Assembly: GCF_902729445.1 (NCBI RefSeq)
Contig: NZ_CACVCE010000067.1
Location: 104,420-168,419, forward strand
Origin: Magnetospirillum sp902729445
Lineage (GTDB): Bacteria; Pseudomonadota; Alphaproteobacteria; Rhodospirillales; Magnetospirillaceae
Direction: 5' to 3'
DNA length: 64,000 bases
The position numbers and the translations under genes were made by a program. The notes beneath the pieces were generated by a model. It was not told where the DNA came from. It did no database searches and was given only the letters and a program-made list of their open reading frames with translations. This document shows, in pieces, positions 35,319 to 47,160 of the stretch. Positions within the stretch are counted from its first letter, which is position 1; every line of letters begins with the position of its first letter.

Positions 35319-36410
35319 ATGCATCGGCTCAGTCTGGCTCTGCAAACCATGTACGCGGACCTTCTGCAGCGTTGCCTTGATGCGGCCTTCGATGCCGACT
35401 TTCCAGAGAATGGCAGCTTCTATCAGCAGGAAAGACGTGGCCGTCGCTATTGGTACTATTCCGGCTACGATCGCGGCGGCCACAAATCCACCAAATATGT
35501 CGGCCCCGTCGATGATCCTGACATCAGTGGCCGGGTTGCCCAGTTCGGCCTGCTGAAATCGAGTTTCCGCGAGCGCAGGGGAGCTGTCCGCGCGCTGGTC
35601 GCCGGGGGGCTTCCGGCGCTGGATTCGTTCACCGGCAGCATTATCGATGCCTTGGCCAAGGCCGGCCTGTTCCGCCTGCGCGCCTGCCTGGTCGGATCAT
35701 TGGCGTTCCAGGCCTATTCCGGATTGCTGGGGGTCCGGTTGCCGCAAGCCCAATTGATGACCAGCGATGCCGACATCGCGCAGTTCCTGTCCATCTCGAC
35801 CGAGGTTTCCGACAGCATGCCGGCCATGATCGGCGTGCTGCAATCGATCGATCCGACCTTCACCGAGATCGGCCCTTTGTCAGATAACGGCACGGCGATC
35901 GCTTACAAGAACGCCGCCGATTACCGGGTGGAGCTTCTGGTCCCCAATCGCGGTTCCGACGATTATGCCATCCGGCCACCGCCGATGCCGGCGCTGGGGG
36001 GGGCTTCGGCACAGCCCTTGCGCTTTCTTGATTTCCTGATTTGGCAGCCGGTCCGCGCCGTGCTGCTTCACAATGCCGGCATCGCCGTCAATGTGCCAGC
36101 GCCGGAACGATATTTGGTTCATAAGCTGATCGTCGCGACCCGCCGTCGCCCCGAGGACATCATCAAAATCGACAAGGATCTGTCCCAGGCGGGGACATTG
36201 GTCGAGGCGATGGCGGCCCATCGGCACCATCAATTGTTCGACGCCTGGAGCGAGGCGTGGGAGCGTGGCGATTCATGGCGAGCCGCTTTGAAACAAGGCC
36301 GTGGCATGCTGCCACCCGCCATCGGTGAGCTGTTGACCGAAGCCATCAGGCGGGCGTGCGGGGAGAGTGGCGACGATCCGGCCGGCATCGGGTGTGGTGA
36401 TCGCGGCTGA
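35319..36410 (+). CDS. GSU2403-type nucleotidyltransferase-fold protein (PF12281-like)
   Basis: 363 residues. A nucleotidyltransferase core is visible at LVGSLAFQAYSGLLGVRLP (near residue 120) followed by MTSDADIAQF, giving the GS and DxD elements. The region YLVHKLIVATRR is the conserved helical part of this family. The N-terminus (GRRYWYYSGYDRGGHKSTKYVG) is also typical. Function is unknown; relatives occur in mobile and defence-type neighbourhoods. The ATG has GAGGG 7 nt upstream, beside the palindrome. It is monocistronic. Confidence 0.7.
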   Translation: MHRLSLALQTMYADLLQRCLDAAFDADFPENGSFYQQERRGRRYWYYSGYDRGGHKSTKYVGPVDDPDISGRVAQFGLLKSSFRERRGAVRALVAGGLPALDSFTGSIIDALAKAGLFRLRACLVGSLAFQAYSGLLGVRLPQAQLMTSDADIAQFLSISTEVSDSMPAMIGVLQSIDPTFTEIGPLSDNGTAIAYKNAADYRVELLVPNRGSDDYAIRPPPMPALGGASAQPLRFLDFLIWQPVRAVLLHNAGIAVNVPAPERYLVHKLIVATRRRPEDIIKIDKDLSQAGTLVEAMAAHRHHQLFDAWSEAWERGDSWRAALKQGRGMLPPAIGELLTEAIRRACGESGDDPAGIGCGDRG

Positions 36411-36418
36411 TTCCCCGG

Positions 36419-39157
<2,739 letters not shown>

Positions 39158-39270
39158 GGGCCGGAGTATAGAGCCAGGCGGCCGGCGATCAAAGCCGGTG
39201 GGATGGATTTTTAACCAGGCCGATGGTTGAATGGGGTCAAGCCCTTCACCAGCCTGTGCCGGAGCCCGCC

Positions 39271-39582
39271 ATGCGTCCCTTGATCGCCGCTTTCGTCCTG
39301 TCCGCCTTGGCGCTGTCGCCGGCGGTGGCCGCCGACAAGGCGGCCAAGAAGCCGAGCGACGGCACCTATATCCTGACCGACAAGGAGGATGGCACCACCT
39401 TCGGCCGCGTCGATGGCGAATCGGTGATGCTGCAAAAGACCCCCGACGGCACCGTCGGCAAGATGGGCAAGGACAAGGTCATCTTGATGAAGGACGGCCA
39501 GGGCAACACCATCGGCCGCGTCGGCGACAAGAAGGTGTTCTGCCATCGGGACCCCGAGGCGGGCTTGACCTTCTGCAAGTAA
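39271..39582 (+). CDS. Small secreted protein with three internal beta repeats
   Basis: 103 residues from ATG 39271, with GGAG 7 nt upstream. A Sec signal peptide (about 1-21, ending PAVAA) leads to a mature chain with three repeats of about 19 residues, each holding G-(R/K)-(V/M)-x-G/D-x-K/S-V: GRVDGESVMLQK, GKMGKDKVILMK, GRVGDKKVFCHR. The repeats suggest a small beta sheet facing the periplasm. Two cysteines near the end (CHR, FCK) could pair. No family recognised. Its last codons have been duplicated downstream in a tandem array. Confidence 0.75.
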   Translation: MRPLIAAFVLSALALSPAVAADKAAKKPSDGTYILTDKEDGTTFGRVDGESVMLQKTPDGTVGKMGKDKVILMKDGQGNTIGRVGDKKVFCHRDPEAGLTFCK

Positions 39583-39742
39583 GGGGGGCTTCGCCCCCCC
39601 GGCCTGTGGCCGGATCCTTCTGCAAGAAAGGGGGGCTTCGCCCCCCGGCCTGTGGCCGGACCCTTCTGCAAGAAAGGGGGGCTTCGCCCCCCGGCCTGTG
39701 GCCGGACCCTTCTGCAAGAAAGGGGGGCTTCGCCCCCCGGCC
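39571..39742. repeat. Four-copy tandem repeat built from the 3' end of the preceding gene
   Basis: Copies start at 39571, 39618, 39664 and 39710, unit 46-47 nt. Each has TTCTGCAAG, then a GGGGGG-CTTCG-CCCCCC hairpin, then GGCCTGTGGCCGGA. Copy 1 includes the stop codon TAA of the secreted-protein gene; in copies 2-4 that triplet is AAA. Copy 4 breaks off at 39742. Confidence 0.9.
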
Positions 39743-39753
39743 CCAAGGGCGCC

Positions 39754-40332
39754 TTACTTCTTCTTGCCGATCTCTTCCAGCTGGCGCTGCAGCATGGCGA
39801 CCTGGGCCTTCAGGTCGTTCAACTGCGCGTCGCCGCCCTCGGCCGTGCCGTCCACGCCGCCGCCGGGGATGAAGGGGTTGAACATCTTCATGGCGTTCTC
39901 GACGAAGGCCATGTTCTGCTTGTTCATCTCTTCCAGCGGATTGAACGGGAAGATGCCTTCCAGGGCGTTCTGCATCACCTGGCGCATCTGCTGCTCGTTG
40001 CGCGAGAAGGCCTGCATCGAGGTCTCCAGGTAGCGCGGCACCAGGCCGCCCAGGGAATCGCCGTAAAAGCCGATCAACTGGCGCAGGAAGCTGATGGGCA
40101 GCAGGTTCTGGCCGCCCTTGGATTCTTCCTCGACAATGATCTGGGTCAGCACCGAGCGGGTGATGTCCTCGCCCGACTTGGCGTCGTAAACGACGAAGTC
40201 GGCACCGTCCTTCACCATCTGGGCCAGGTGGTCCAGGGTGACGTAGGACGAGGTGGCGGTGTTGTAAAGTCGGCGGTTGGCGTACTTCTTGATGGTGATC
40301 GGCGCCTGTTGGGCGGTGTGCGCGTCGGACAT
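39754..40332 (-). CDS. phaR: PhaR, polyhydroxyalkanoate synthesis repressor
   Basis: 192 residues. The N-terminal PHB/PHA accumulation regulator DNA-binding domain (ITIKKYANRRLYNTATSSYV) and the second motif (SGEDITRSVLTQII) are classic. A C-terminal coiled coil (LNDLKAQVAMLQRQLEEIGKKK) follows. PhaR represses phasin and pha genes and is released by polymer. The ATG at 40332 has AAGGAAG upstream; the longer reading includes leader. Divergent from the phaE-like/phaC genes, with a 154-nt shared control region. Confidence 0.95.
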   Translation of the reverse strand: MSDAHTAQQAPITIKKYANRRLYNTATSSYVTLDHLAQMVKDGADFVVYDAKSGEDITRSVLTQIIVEEESKGGQNLLPISFLRQLIGFYGDSLGGLVPRYLETSMQAFSRNEQQMRQVMQNALEGIFPFNPLEEMNKQNMAFVENAMKMFNPFIPGGGVDGTAEGGDAQLNDLKAQVAMLQRQLEEIGKKK

Positions 40333-40486
40333 CCTGTATCGCTTCCTTGGCGTGGCCTCGATGAAATCTAGGGTATCATTGTTTTCTCCATCATGCCGCA
40401 TCGCAAAGCATTTGTCACCGCAACGCAACGCAGAATCCCTCTGGTCGCACTGGTCATGGCGGTCGGGCTGATCTATACTCCGGGTC

Positions 40487-40915
40487 ATGTCTGAAGCGCC
40501 GCCGGATTTCAGGGCGCTCGCGCGCCGCTATCTCGACCTTTGGCAAGAGCAGGTGGCCGCGATGGCCAATGATCCGGCGCTTGCCGAAGCGGTCGCCCGT
40601 GGCATCACCTTGATGACCCAGGTGCCGGCCGCCTTCGTCCAAGCGGCAGCCGCCGGCGCTGCCAGTCCCGCGAGCGAGGACCGTTCCAACGATGCCGCAA
40701 CGGCGAACGTCAGTTCCTCCGACTCACCTGCGCCAGGGGCCCCGGCCTTTGCCGCTGCATCTTCTGACGCATCTATCGACGCTGGCCGGCTCGCGCGCCG
40801 CGTTGCCGCTCTTGAAAAGCGGCTCGCTCGGCTGGAAGGAAAGCTTGGCGAACAAGGCGCACGCGTTGAAGGAAAGCCTCGACGCCGCCGGCCCCGAGGC
40901 GTGGAATCGGCTTGA
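40487..40915 (+). CDS. PhaE-like short polyhydroxyalkanoate synthase partner
   Basis: 142 residues. The N-terminus (RALARRYLDLWQEQVAAMA) is a helix like those in synthase partner subunits PhaE/PhaR(class IV); the centre is a low-complexity Ala/Ser/Pro linker; the C-terminus (LARRVAALEKRLARLEGKL) is a leucine-zipper-like helix. It is much shorter than PhaE of Allochromatium. The call leans on context: it is directly upstream of phaC and overlaps it by 71 nt. It could instead be a phasin-like adapter. Confidence 0.55.
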   Translation: MSEAPPDFRALARRYLDLWQEQVAAMANDPALAEAVARGITLMTQVPAAFVQAAAAGAASPASEDRSNDAATANVSSSDSPAPGAPAFAAASSDASIDAGRLARRVAALEKRLARLEGKLGEQGARVEGKPRRRRPRGVESA

Positions 40916-41945
40916 CGAGGAACTGGCCGCCGAAGCGGCCCGGCGCCATCAGGCGCTGCTGGACGGCATCGAGGCCTATCGCCGCCACCCTTACGCCCGC
41001 ACCCTTGATCGGCCGCCGGAAATCTGGCGCCAGGGCTCGACCTCGCTGCTGGATTACCGCATCCGGGCCGGCGGCTTGCCGGTGCTGGTCATTCCGTCCC
41101 TGGTCAACCGCGCCTATATCCTGGACCTGTCGGCCAGGAAAAGCCTGATGCGCTATCTGGCCGGCAAGGGGTTGGCGCCGTTTTTGGTGGATTGGGACAG
41201 CCCCGGCCCCGCCGAGCTGGGCTTCGACCTGACCGCCTATATCACCGGGCCGCTGGCGGGCGCTCTCGAGGCGGTGGTACGCGAGACCGGGCGCAAGGCC
41301 GCCCTGGTCGGTTATTGCATGGGCGGCGACCTGGCCCTGGCCCTGGCCCTGCACCGGCCCGAGCGGGTGGCCTCGTTGGCCTTGATGGCGACGCCGTGGG
41401 ATTTCCATGCCGGCCGCGACGGCCAGGCCGTGCTGGTGCGCGCCCTGATGCAGCCCTTGGGCATGATGATCGACGCCGCCGGCCAGTTGCCGGTCGATCT
41501 GCTGCAGGCGATGTTCGCCTCGCTCGATCCCGGCCTCAATGCCAAGAAGTTCGCCCTGTTCGCCCAATTGCCGCGCCGCGCGGCGCGCACCCGCGATTTC
41601 GTCGCCCTGGAAGATTGGGCCAATGATGGCGTGCCGCTGGCCGGCCCGGTGGCGCAGGAATGCCTGTTCCAGTGGTACGGCGAGAATTCTCCGGCCAAGG
41701 GGCGCTGGCTGGTGGCCGGCCGCCCGGTCGATCCGGCAAGGGTCGCCGTCCCGACATTGGCGATGATCCCGGAAAAGGATCGCATCGTGCCGCCCGATTC
41801 GGCGACCCCCCTGGCGGCGGCGATTCCCGGCGCCCAGGTGATGATGGTCAAGGGCGGTCACGTCGGCATGCTGCTGTCGGCCCGTGCCGTGTCGCAGGTT
41901 TATCGTCCGCTGGCCCGCTGGCTGGTGGAAAGTTCGGTTCAATAG
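40845..41945 (+). CDS. phaC: PhaC, polyhydroxyalkanoate synthase catalytic subunit (class III-like size)
   Basis: 366 residues if translation starts at TTG 40845, behind GGAAGGA; the true start is unclear because this end overlaps the PhaE-like gene. The alpha/beta-hydrolase polymerase core is clear: LVIPSLVNRAYILDL, DWDSPG, nucleophile C158 in GYCMGG, catalytic Asp in PEKDRIVPP and His in GGHVGML. The length fits class III/IV synthases, which need a small partner, not class I (about 590). It polymerises hydroxyacyl-CoA into granules. phaA and phaB follow. Confidence 0.82.
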   Translation: MANKAHALKESLDAAGPEAWNRLDEELAAEAARRHQALLDGIEAYRRHPYARTLDRPPEIWRQGSTSLLDYRIRAGGLPVLVIPSLVNRAYILDLSARKSLMRYLAGKGLAPFLVDWDSPGPAELGFDLTAYITGPLAGALEAVVRETGRKAALVGYCMGGDLALALALHRPERVASLALMATPWDFHAGRDGQAVLVRALMQPLGMMIDAAGQLPVDLLQAMFASLDPGLNAKKFALFAQLPRRAARTRDFVALEDWANDGVPLAGPVAQECLFQWYGENSPAKGRWLVAGRPVDPARVAVPTLAMIPEKDRIVPPDSATPLAAAIPGAQVMMVKGGHVGMLLSARAVSQVYRPLARWLVESSVQ

Positions 41946-42049
41946 AGCGGTTGCGCTGCACAGCGTCTCCGGTCTATGACAGTTGCGGTTTATTCTCTTT
42001 CGAATAGCCGCGTTATGGGGCAACAAAATTACCCGAGGAGAAGTGATCC

Positions 42050-43222
42050 ATGACCGATATCGTTATCGCCGCCGCCACCCGCACCGCCGTAGGTTCGTTT
42101 AGCGGCTCGTTGTCCGGGCTGCAGGCTGCCGACCTGGGCGCCACCGTCATCGCCGAGGTCCTGAAGCGGGCCGGTGTGGCGGCCTCGGACGTTACCGACG
42201 TGATCATGGGTCACATCCTGAGCGCCGGCAATGGCATGAACACCGCCCGTCAGGCCGCCATCAAGGCCGGCCTGCCGATCGAATCGACCGCGCTGACCAT
42301 CAACCAGGTGTGCGGCTCGGGCCTGCGCGCCGTGGCGCTGGGCATGCAGGCCATCCTGGCCGGCGACGCCAAGATCGTGGTGGCCGGCGGCCATGAAAGC
42401 ATGAGCAACTCGCAGCATGCCGGCTACCTGCGCGGCGGCATCAAGATGGGCCCGATGGGCTTCGTCGATACCATGATCAATGACGGTCTGACCGACGTGT
42501 TCAATTCCTACCACATGGGCGTCACCGCCGAGAACGTGGCCAAGGAATACGGCATCAGCCGCGAAGAGCAGGACGAGTTCGCCGTGGCCTCGCAGAACAA
42601 GGCCGAGGCCGCCGTCAAGTCGGGCCGCTTCAAGGACGAGATCGTCCCGGTCAAGATCGTGGTCAAGAAGGAAGAGAAGCAGTTCGACACCGACGAGTTC
42701 GTGCGCTTCGGCGCCACCTTGGACTCGCTGGCCAAGCTGCGTCCGGCCTTCGACAAGGCCGGCACCGTCACCGCCGGCAACGCGTCGGGCATCAATGACG
42801 GCGCCGCTTGCGTCGTGCTGATGACCGCCGAGGAAGCGGCCAAGCGCGGCATCAAGCCGCTGGCCAAGATCAAGAGCTGGGCCACCGCCGGCGTCGATCC
42901 CAAGGTCATGGGCATTGGCCCGGTTCCGGCCTCGAAGAAGGCGCTGGAAAAGGCCGGCTGGACCCACGAGCAGCTGGATCTGGTCGAGGCCAACGAGGCC
43001 TTCGCCGCCCAGGCCATCGCCGTCAACAAGGGCATGGGCTGGGACACCTCGAAGGTCAACGTCAACGGTGGCGCCATCGCCATCGGCCATCCGATCGGCG
43101 CCTCGGGCTGCCGCGTCCTAGTGTCCTTGATCCACGAGATGATCAAGCGTGACGCCAAGAAGGGCCTGGCCACCTTGTGCATCGGCGGCGGCATGGGCAT
43201 CGCCATGTGTATCGAGCGCTGA
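42050..43222 (+). CDS. phaA: Acetyl-CoA acetyltransferase (beta-ketothiolase)
   Basis: 390 residues. Thiolase catalytic residues are all visible: nucleophile Cys in NQVCGSGLRAV (near 88), His in AIAIGHPIGASGCR (near 347) and Cys in LCIGGGMGIA (near 377). It condenses two acetyl-CoA to acetoacetyl-CoA, the first step of PHB synthesis. GAGGAGAAGTGATCC precedes the ATG. It is 104 nt downstream of phaC and 124 nt upstream of phaB. Confidence 0.95.
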   Translation: MTDIVIAAATRTAVGSFSGSLSGLQAADLGATVIAEVLKRAGVAASDVTDVIMGHILSAGNGMNTARQAAIKAGLPIESTALTINQVCGSGLRAVALGMQAILAGDAKIVVAGGHESMSNSQHAGYLRGGIKMGPMGFVDTMINDGLTDVFNSYHMGVTAENVAKEYGISREEQDEFAVASQNKAEAAVKSGRFKDEIVPVKIVVKKEEKQFDTDEFVRFGATLDSLAKLRPAFDKAGTVTAGNASGINDGAACVVLMTAEEAAKRGIKPLAKIKSWATAGVDPKVMGIGPVPASKKALEKAGWTHEQLDLVEANEAFAAQAIAVNKGMGWDTSKVNVNGGAIAIGHPIGASGCRVLVSLIHEMIKRDAKKGLATLCIGGGMGIAMCIER

Positions 43223-43245
43223 TAGAATCAGTCGAATTCAGGACC

Positions 43246-43280
43246 GGGAAGTCGCCGGCCGCCCTGCGGCTTCCCGTTTT
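43246..43280 (+). terminator. Terminator-like hairpin between phaA and phaB
   Basis: Arms 43246-43255 and 43266-43275 pair over ten positions with one G-T, followed by GTTTT. It would cut part of the transcript before phaB. Confidence 0.65.
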
Positions 43281-43346
43281 ATTTCAAGGGGTGGAAGCAT
43301 GCCGGCACAAAAAACGGCCGGCCAACCAGAAAGACAGGAGAATCTC

Positions 43347-44069
43347 ATGGGGCGTGTAGCAGTTGTCACCGGCGGTACCCGCGGCATCGGCCGGGCTATC
43401 TCGGAAGGTCTGAAGAATGCCGGCCGTCGCGTCGTCGCCAGCTATGCCGGCAATGTCGATGCCGCCCGGCAGTTCACCGAAGAGACCGGTATTCCGGCCT
43501 ATCGCTTCGACGTCTCGAGCTATGCCGAGTGCGAAGCCGCCGTCGCCAAGATCACCGCCGAAGTCGGCCCGATCGAAATCCTGATCAACAATGCAGGCAT
43601 CACCCGTGACGCCACCCTTCACCGCATGACCTATCAGATGTGGGAAGAGGTGATCCACACCAACCTGACCAGCTGCTTCAACATGGCTCGTCTGACCATC
43701 GATTCGATGCGCGAGAAGGGCTTCGGCCGTATCGTCAATATCGGCTCGATCAACGGCCAGGCCGGCCAGTACGGTCAGGTCAATTACGCCGCCGCCAAGT
43801 CGGGCATCCATGGCTTCACCAAGGCCCTGGCCCAGGAAGGTGCGGCCAAGAACATCACCGTCAACGCCATCGCGCCCGGCTATGTCGATACCGACATGGT
43901 CCGCGCCGTGCCGCCGGCGGTGCTGGAAAAGATCATCGCCAAGATCCCGGTCGGCCGTCTGGGCCGCGCCGACGACATCGCCCGCGGTGTGCTGTTCCTG
44001 ACGGCCGACGATGCCGATTTCATCACCGGCTCGACCCTGTCGATCAACGGCGGCCAGCACATGTACTAA
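43347..44069 (+). CDS. phaB: Acetoacetyl-CoA reductase
   Basis: 240 residues, short-chain dehydrogenase fold. NADPH site TGGTRGIGRAI, NNAG motif, catalytic Ser in NIGSINGQ and Y-x3-K in NYAAAKSG are intact; TLSINGGQHMY is the typical PhaB end. It reduces acetoacetyl-CoA to (R)-3-hydroxybutyryl-CoA for PhaC. The start is fixed by AGGAG 6 nt upstream; an upstream in-frame Met at 43299 lacks such a site. Confidence 0.96.
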   Translation: MGRVAVVTGGTRGIGRAISEGLKNAGRRVVASYAGNVDAARQFTEETGIPAYRFDVSSYAECEAAVAKITAEVGPIEILINNAGITRDATLHRMTYQMWEEVIHTNLTSCFNMARLTIDSMREKGFGRIVNIGSINGQAGQYGQVNYAAAKSGIHGFTKALAQEGAAKNITVNAIAPGYVDTDMVRAVPPAVLEKIIAKIPVGRLGRADDIARGVLFLTADDADFITGSTLSINGGQHMY

Positions 44070-44095
44070 GCCGGTTTTCCGGTCGGACATGGACA

Positions 44096-44121
44096 AGGCG
44101 GCGGGGCGACCCGCCGCCTTG
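44096..44121. terminator. Bidirectional terminator between phaB and mtnP
   Basis: A perfect 11-bp stem (44096-44106, 44111-44121) with a 4-nt loop lies between convergent genes; the plus strand continues with GTTGCGTTT. Confidence 0.8.
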
Positions 44122-44128
44122 TTGCGTT

Positions 44129-45004
<876 letters not shown>

Positions 45005-45040
45005 GGTAGGAAACCCCCTGATGATCGATTGCCGCGTTGG

Positions 45041-45077
45041 TAAAACAAAACGGCCGCCATCGCAAGGATGGCGGCCG
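45041..45077 (-). terminator. Terminator of the petABC operon
   Basis: 11-bp perfect stem (45051-45061, 45067-45077). Read on the minus strand it is followed by TTTTGTTTTA, a textbook intrinsic terminator, 69 nt after the petC stop. Confidence 0.85.
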
Positions 45078-45145
45078 GTTTACGTGCCTGGTGGCCTAAA
45101 GCCCGAGCGGCGACTGAGCCGCCCGGGACGGGCGCGCCAAGGGCA

Positions 45146-45913
45146 TCAATGCAGGTTCTTCCAGATCTGGACCTTCAGGGCGTACAGCATGGCGGTGAAC
45201 ACCGCCAGGAACAGCATGACCTTCAGACCCAGGGACTTGCGCTCGTCCAGTTCGGGCTCGGCGGCCCAATTCAGGAAGGCGGTGATGTCCTTGGCCAACT
45301 GCTCGGGCGTCGCCTTGGTGCCGTCGGTGTAGCTGACCAGATCTTCCATCAGCTGCGGCGGCATGCTGATGGCGTTACCGGGGAAGTAGGTGTTGAAGTA
45401 CTTGCCCTCGGGGATCGGATGGTCGGCCGGAGCCTCGTCCTTGAAGCCCAGCATCAGCGAGTAGATGTAGTTCGGACCACCGACGCGGGCCTTGGCCATC
45501 AGCGACAGGTCGGGCGGCAGCGCCCCACCATTGGCAGCGGCGGCAGCCTTGTCGTTGGGGAACGGGCTGATGAACTTGTCCGACGGACGGCCGGCACGCA
45601 TCGACACCAGGCCTTCGTCGTTGGGCGCATCGGCGACTTCGCGGGCCGCCGCCACGTCCTTGATCTCTTCCGCGGTCAGGCCGACCGCCGAGAGATTACG
45701 ATAGGCCACCAGACGCAGGCCGTGGCAGTTCGAGCAGATCGCGTTGAACACTTCGAAGCCACGCTTCAACTGGGCCTTTTCGTACTTGCCGAACAGACCT
45801 TCCCACGAGAAGCCGGGCTTCATCAGCGGCTCGCCGCCGCCCGCGGCCAGGGCGGTGCCGGACAGGCCGGCCACCGAGGCGGCGGTCAGCACCGAAAGGA
45901 TGAGCTTGCGCAT
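45146..45913 (-). CDS. petC: Cytochrome c1 of the bc1 complex
   Basis: 255 residues. Signal peptide 1-24 (ALAAGGG), haem site C60-x2-C63-H64 (CSNCH), Met-ligand region (PGNAISMPPQL) and a C-terminal anchoring helix (LKVMLFLAVFTAMLYALKV). It hands electrons from the Rieske centre to soluble cytochrome c. The start overlaps the petB stop (TAATG). Petabc order F-B-C as in other alphaproteobacteria; the genes are separate, not fused. Confidence 0.97.
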   Translation of the reverse strand: MRKLILSVLTAASVAGLSGTALAAGGGEPLMKPGFSWEGLFGKYEKAQLKRGFEVFNAICSNCHGLRLVAYRNLSAVGLTAEEIKDVAAAREVADAPNDEGLVSMRAGRPSDKFISPFPNDKAAAAANGGALPPDLSLMAKARVGGPNYIYSLMLGFKDEAPADHPIPEGKYFNTYFPGNAISMPPQLMEDLVSYTDGTKATPEQLAKDITAFLNWAAEPELDERKSLGLKVMLFLAVFTAMLYALKVQIWKNLH

Positions 45914-47151
45914 TATGCCTTCTCCTTCAGCACGGGCGCCGAGATGCTGGCCGGCAGGGCCTTCGGCTTCTCGATCTTGCCCAGCAGGGGCATGATGATC
46001 AGGAAGTGGGCGAAGTAGTAGGCGGTGCAGATCTGGCCGATGGTGACCAGCACCCCCTCGGCCGGCTTGCCGCCGACATAACCCAGAACCAGGCAGTTGA
46101 TCAGGAAGAGCCAGAAGAACTGCTTGTAGAGCGGGCGGAACTTCGCCGAGCGGACCTTCGAGGTGTCGAGCCACGGCAGGAAGAACAAGATGATGATGGC
46201 CGAGAACATCGCCACCACGCCCTGAAGCTTCGCCGAGATCACCCAGATGTCCATGGTGAAGGCGCGCAGGATCGCATAGAACGGCAGGTAGTACCATTCG
46301 GGCACGATGTGGGCCGGGGTCACCATCGGGTTCGCCGGGATATAGTTGTCCGGCTCACCGAAGAAGTTCGGCGCCCAGAAAACGAAGCCCAGGAAGAACA
46401 TCAGGAACACGCCGATGCCGAACAGGTCCTTGATGGTGTAGTAGGGATGGAACGGGATGGCGTCGGCCGGGCTCTGGATTTCCACGCCCAGCGGATTGTT
46501 CGACTTCACCGTATGCAACGCCCACACATGCAGCACGACCAGGCCCAGGATGACGAAGGGCAGCAGGTAATGCAGCGAGAAGAAGCGGTTCAGCGTCGGA
46601 TTATCGACCGAGAAGCCGCCCCACAGCAGGGTGACGATCGGATCGCCGACGATCGGGAAGGCCGAGAACAGGTTGGTGATGACGGTGGCGCCCCAGAAGG
46701 ACATCTGGCCCCACGGCAGCACGTAGCCCAGGAAGCCGGTGGCCATCATCGCCAGATAGATCAGGATGCCGATCCACCACAATACTTCGCGCGGCGACTT
46801 GTACGATCCGTAGTACAGGTTCCGGAAGATGTGGATGTAGACCAGGATGAAGAACATCGAGGCGCCGTTCATATGCAGGTAGCGGATCAGCCACCCGTAA
46901 TTGACGTCGCGCATGATGCGCTCGACCGAGTCGAAGGCCAGCGAGGTGTGGGACGAATAGTTCATCACCAGGAAGATGCCGGTCAGAAGCATCACCACCA
47001 GCACGAACCCGGCCAGCGAGCCGAAGTTCCACCAGTAGTTCAGGTTCTTCGGAGTCGGATACTCGACGGCCGAATGCTGCATCATCGAGAAGATGGGAAG
47101 CCGCTGGTCCAGCCAGCTCACCACCTTGTTATTGGTCTGAAAACCGCTCAT
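45913..47151 (-). CDS. petB: Cytochrome b of the bc1 complex
   Basis: 412 residues, eight helices. The Qo-site motif PEWY is present, as are the paired haem-ligand His residues in the second and fourth helices (RYLHMNGASMFF; LPFVILGLVVLHVWALH). It oxidises ubiquinol at Qo and reduces quinone at Qi. Gap to the Rieske gene is 9 nt. In this genome it would receive quinol from the Dsr complex and other dehydrogenases. Confidence 0.98.
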   Translation of the reverse strand: MSGFQTNNKVVSWLDQRLPIFSMMQHSAVEYPTPKNLNYWWNFGSLAGFVLVVMLLTGIFLVMNYSSHTSLAFDSVERIMRDVNYGWLIRYLHMNGASMFFILVYIHIFRNLYYGSYKSPREVLWWIGILIYLAMMATGFLGYVLPWGQMSFWGATVITNLFSAFPIVGDPIVTLLWGGFSVDNPTLNRFFSLHYLLPFVILGLVVLHVWALHTVKSNNPLGVEIQSPADAIPFHPYYTIKDLFGIGVFLMFFLGFVFWAPNFFGEPDNYIPANPMVTPAHIVPEWYYLPFYAILRAFTMDIWVISAKLQGVVAMFSAIIILFFLPWLDTSKVRSAKFRPLYKQFFWLFLINCLVLGYVGGKPAEGVLVTIGQICTAYYFAHFLIIMPLLGKIEKPKALPASISAPVLKEKA

Positions 47152-47160
47152 GGCCGTTCC

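Noticed and set aside
39590..39742. CRISPR array
   Set aside because: The units are contiguous tandem copies with no unique spacers, and no cas genes are present.
40692..40844. Upstream extension of PhaC from ATG 40692
   Set aside because: The extra residues (Arg/Pro/His-rich, THLRQGPRPLPLHL) look like an out-of-frame reading of the PhaE-like gene, and no ribosome site precedes them.
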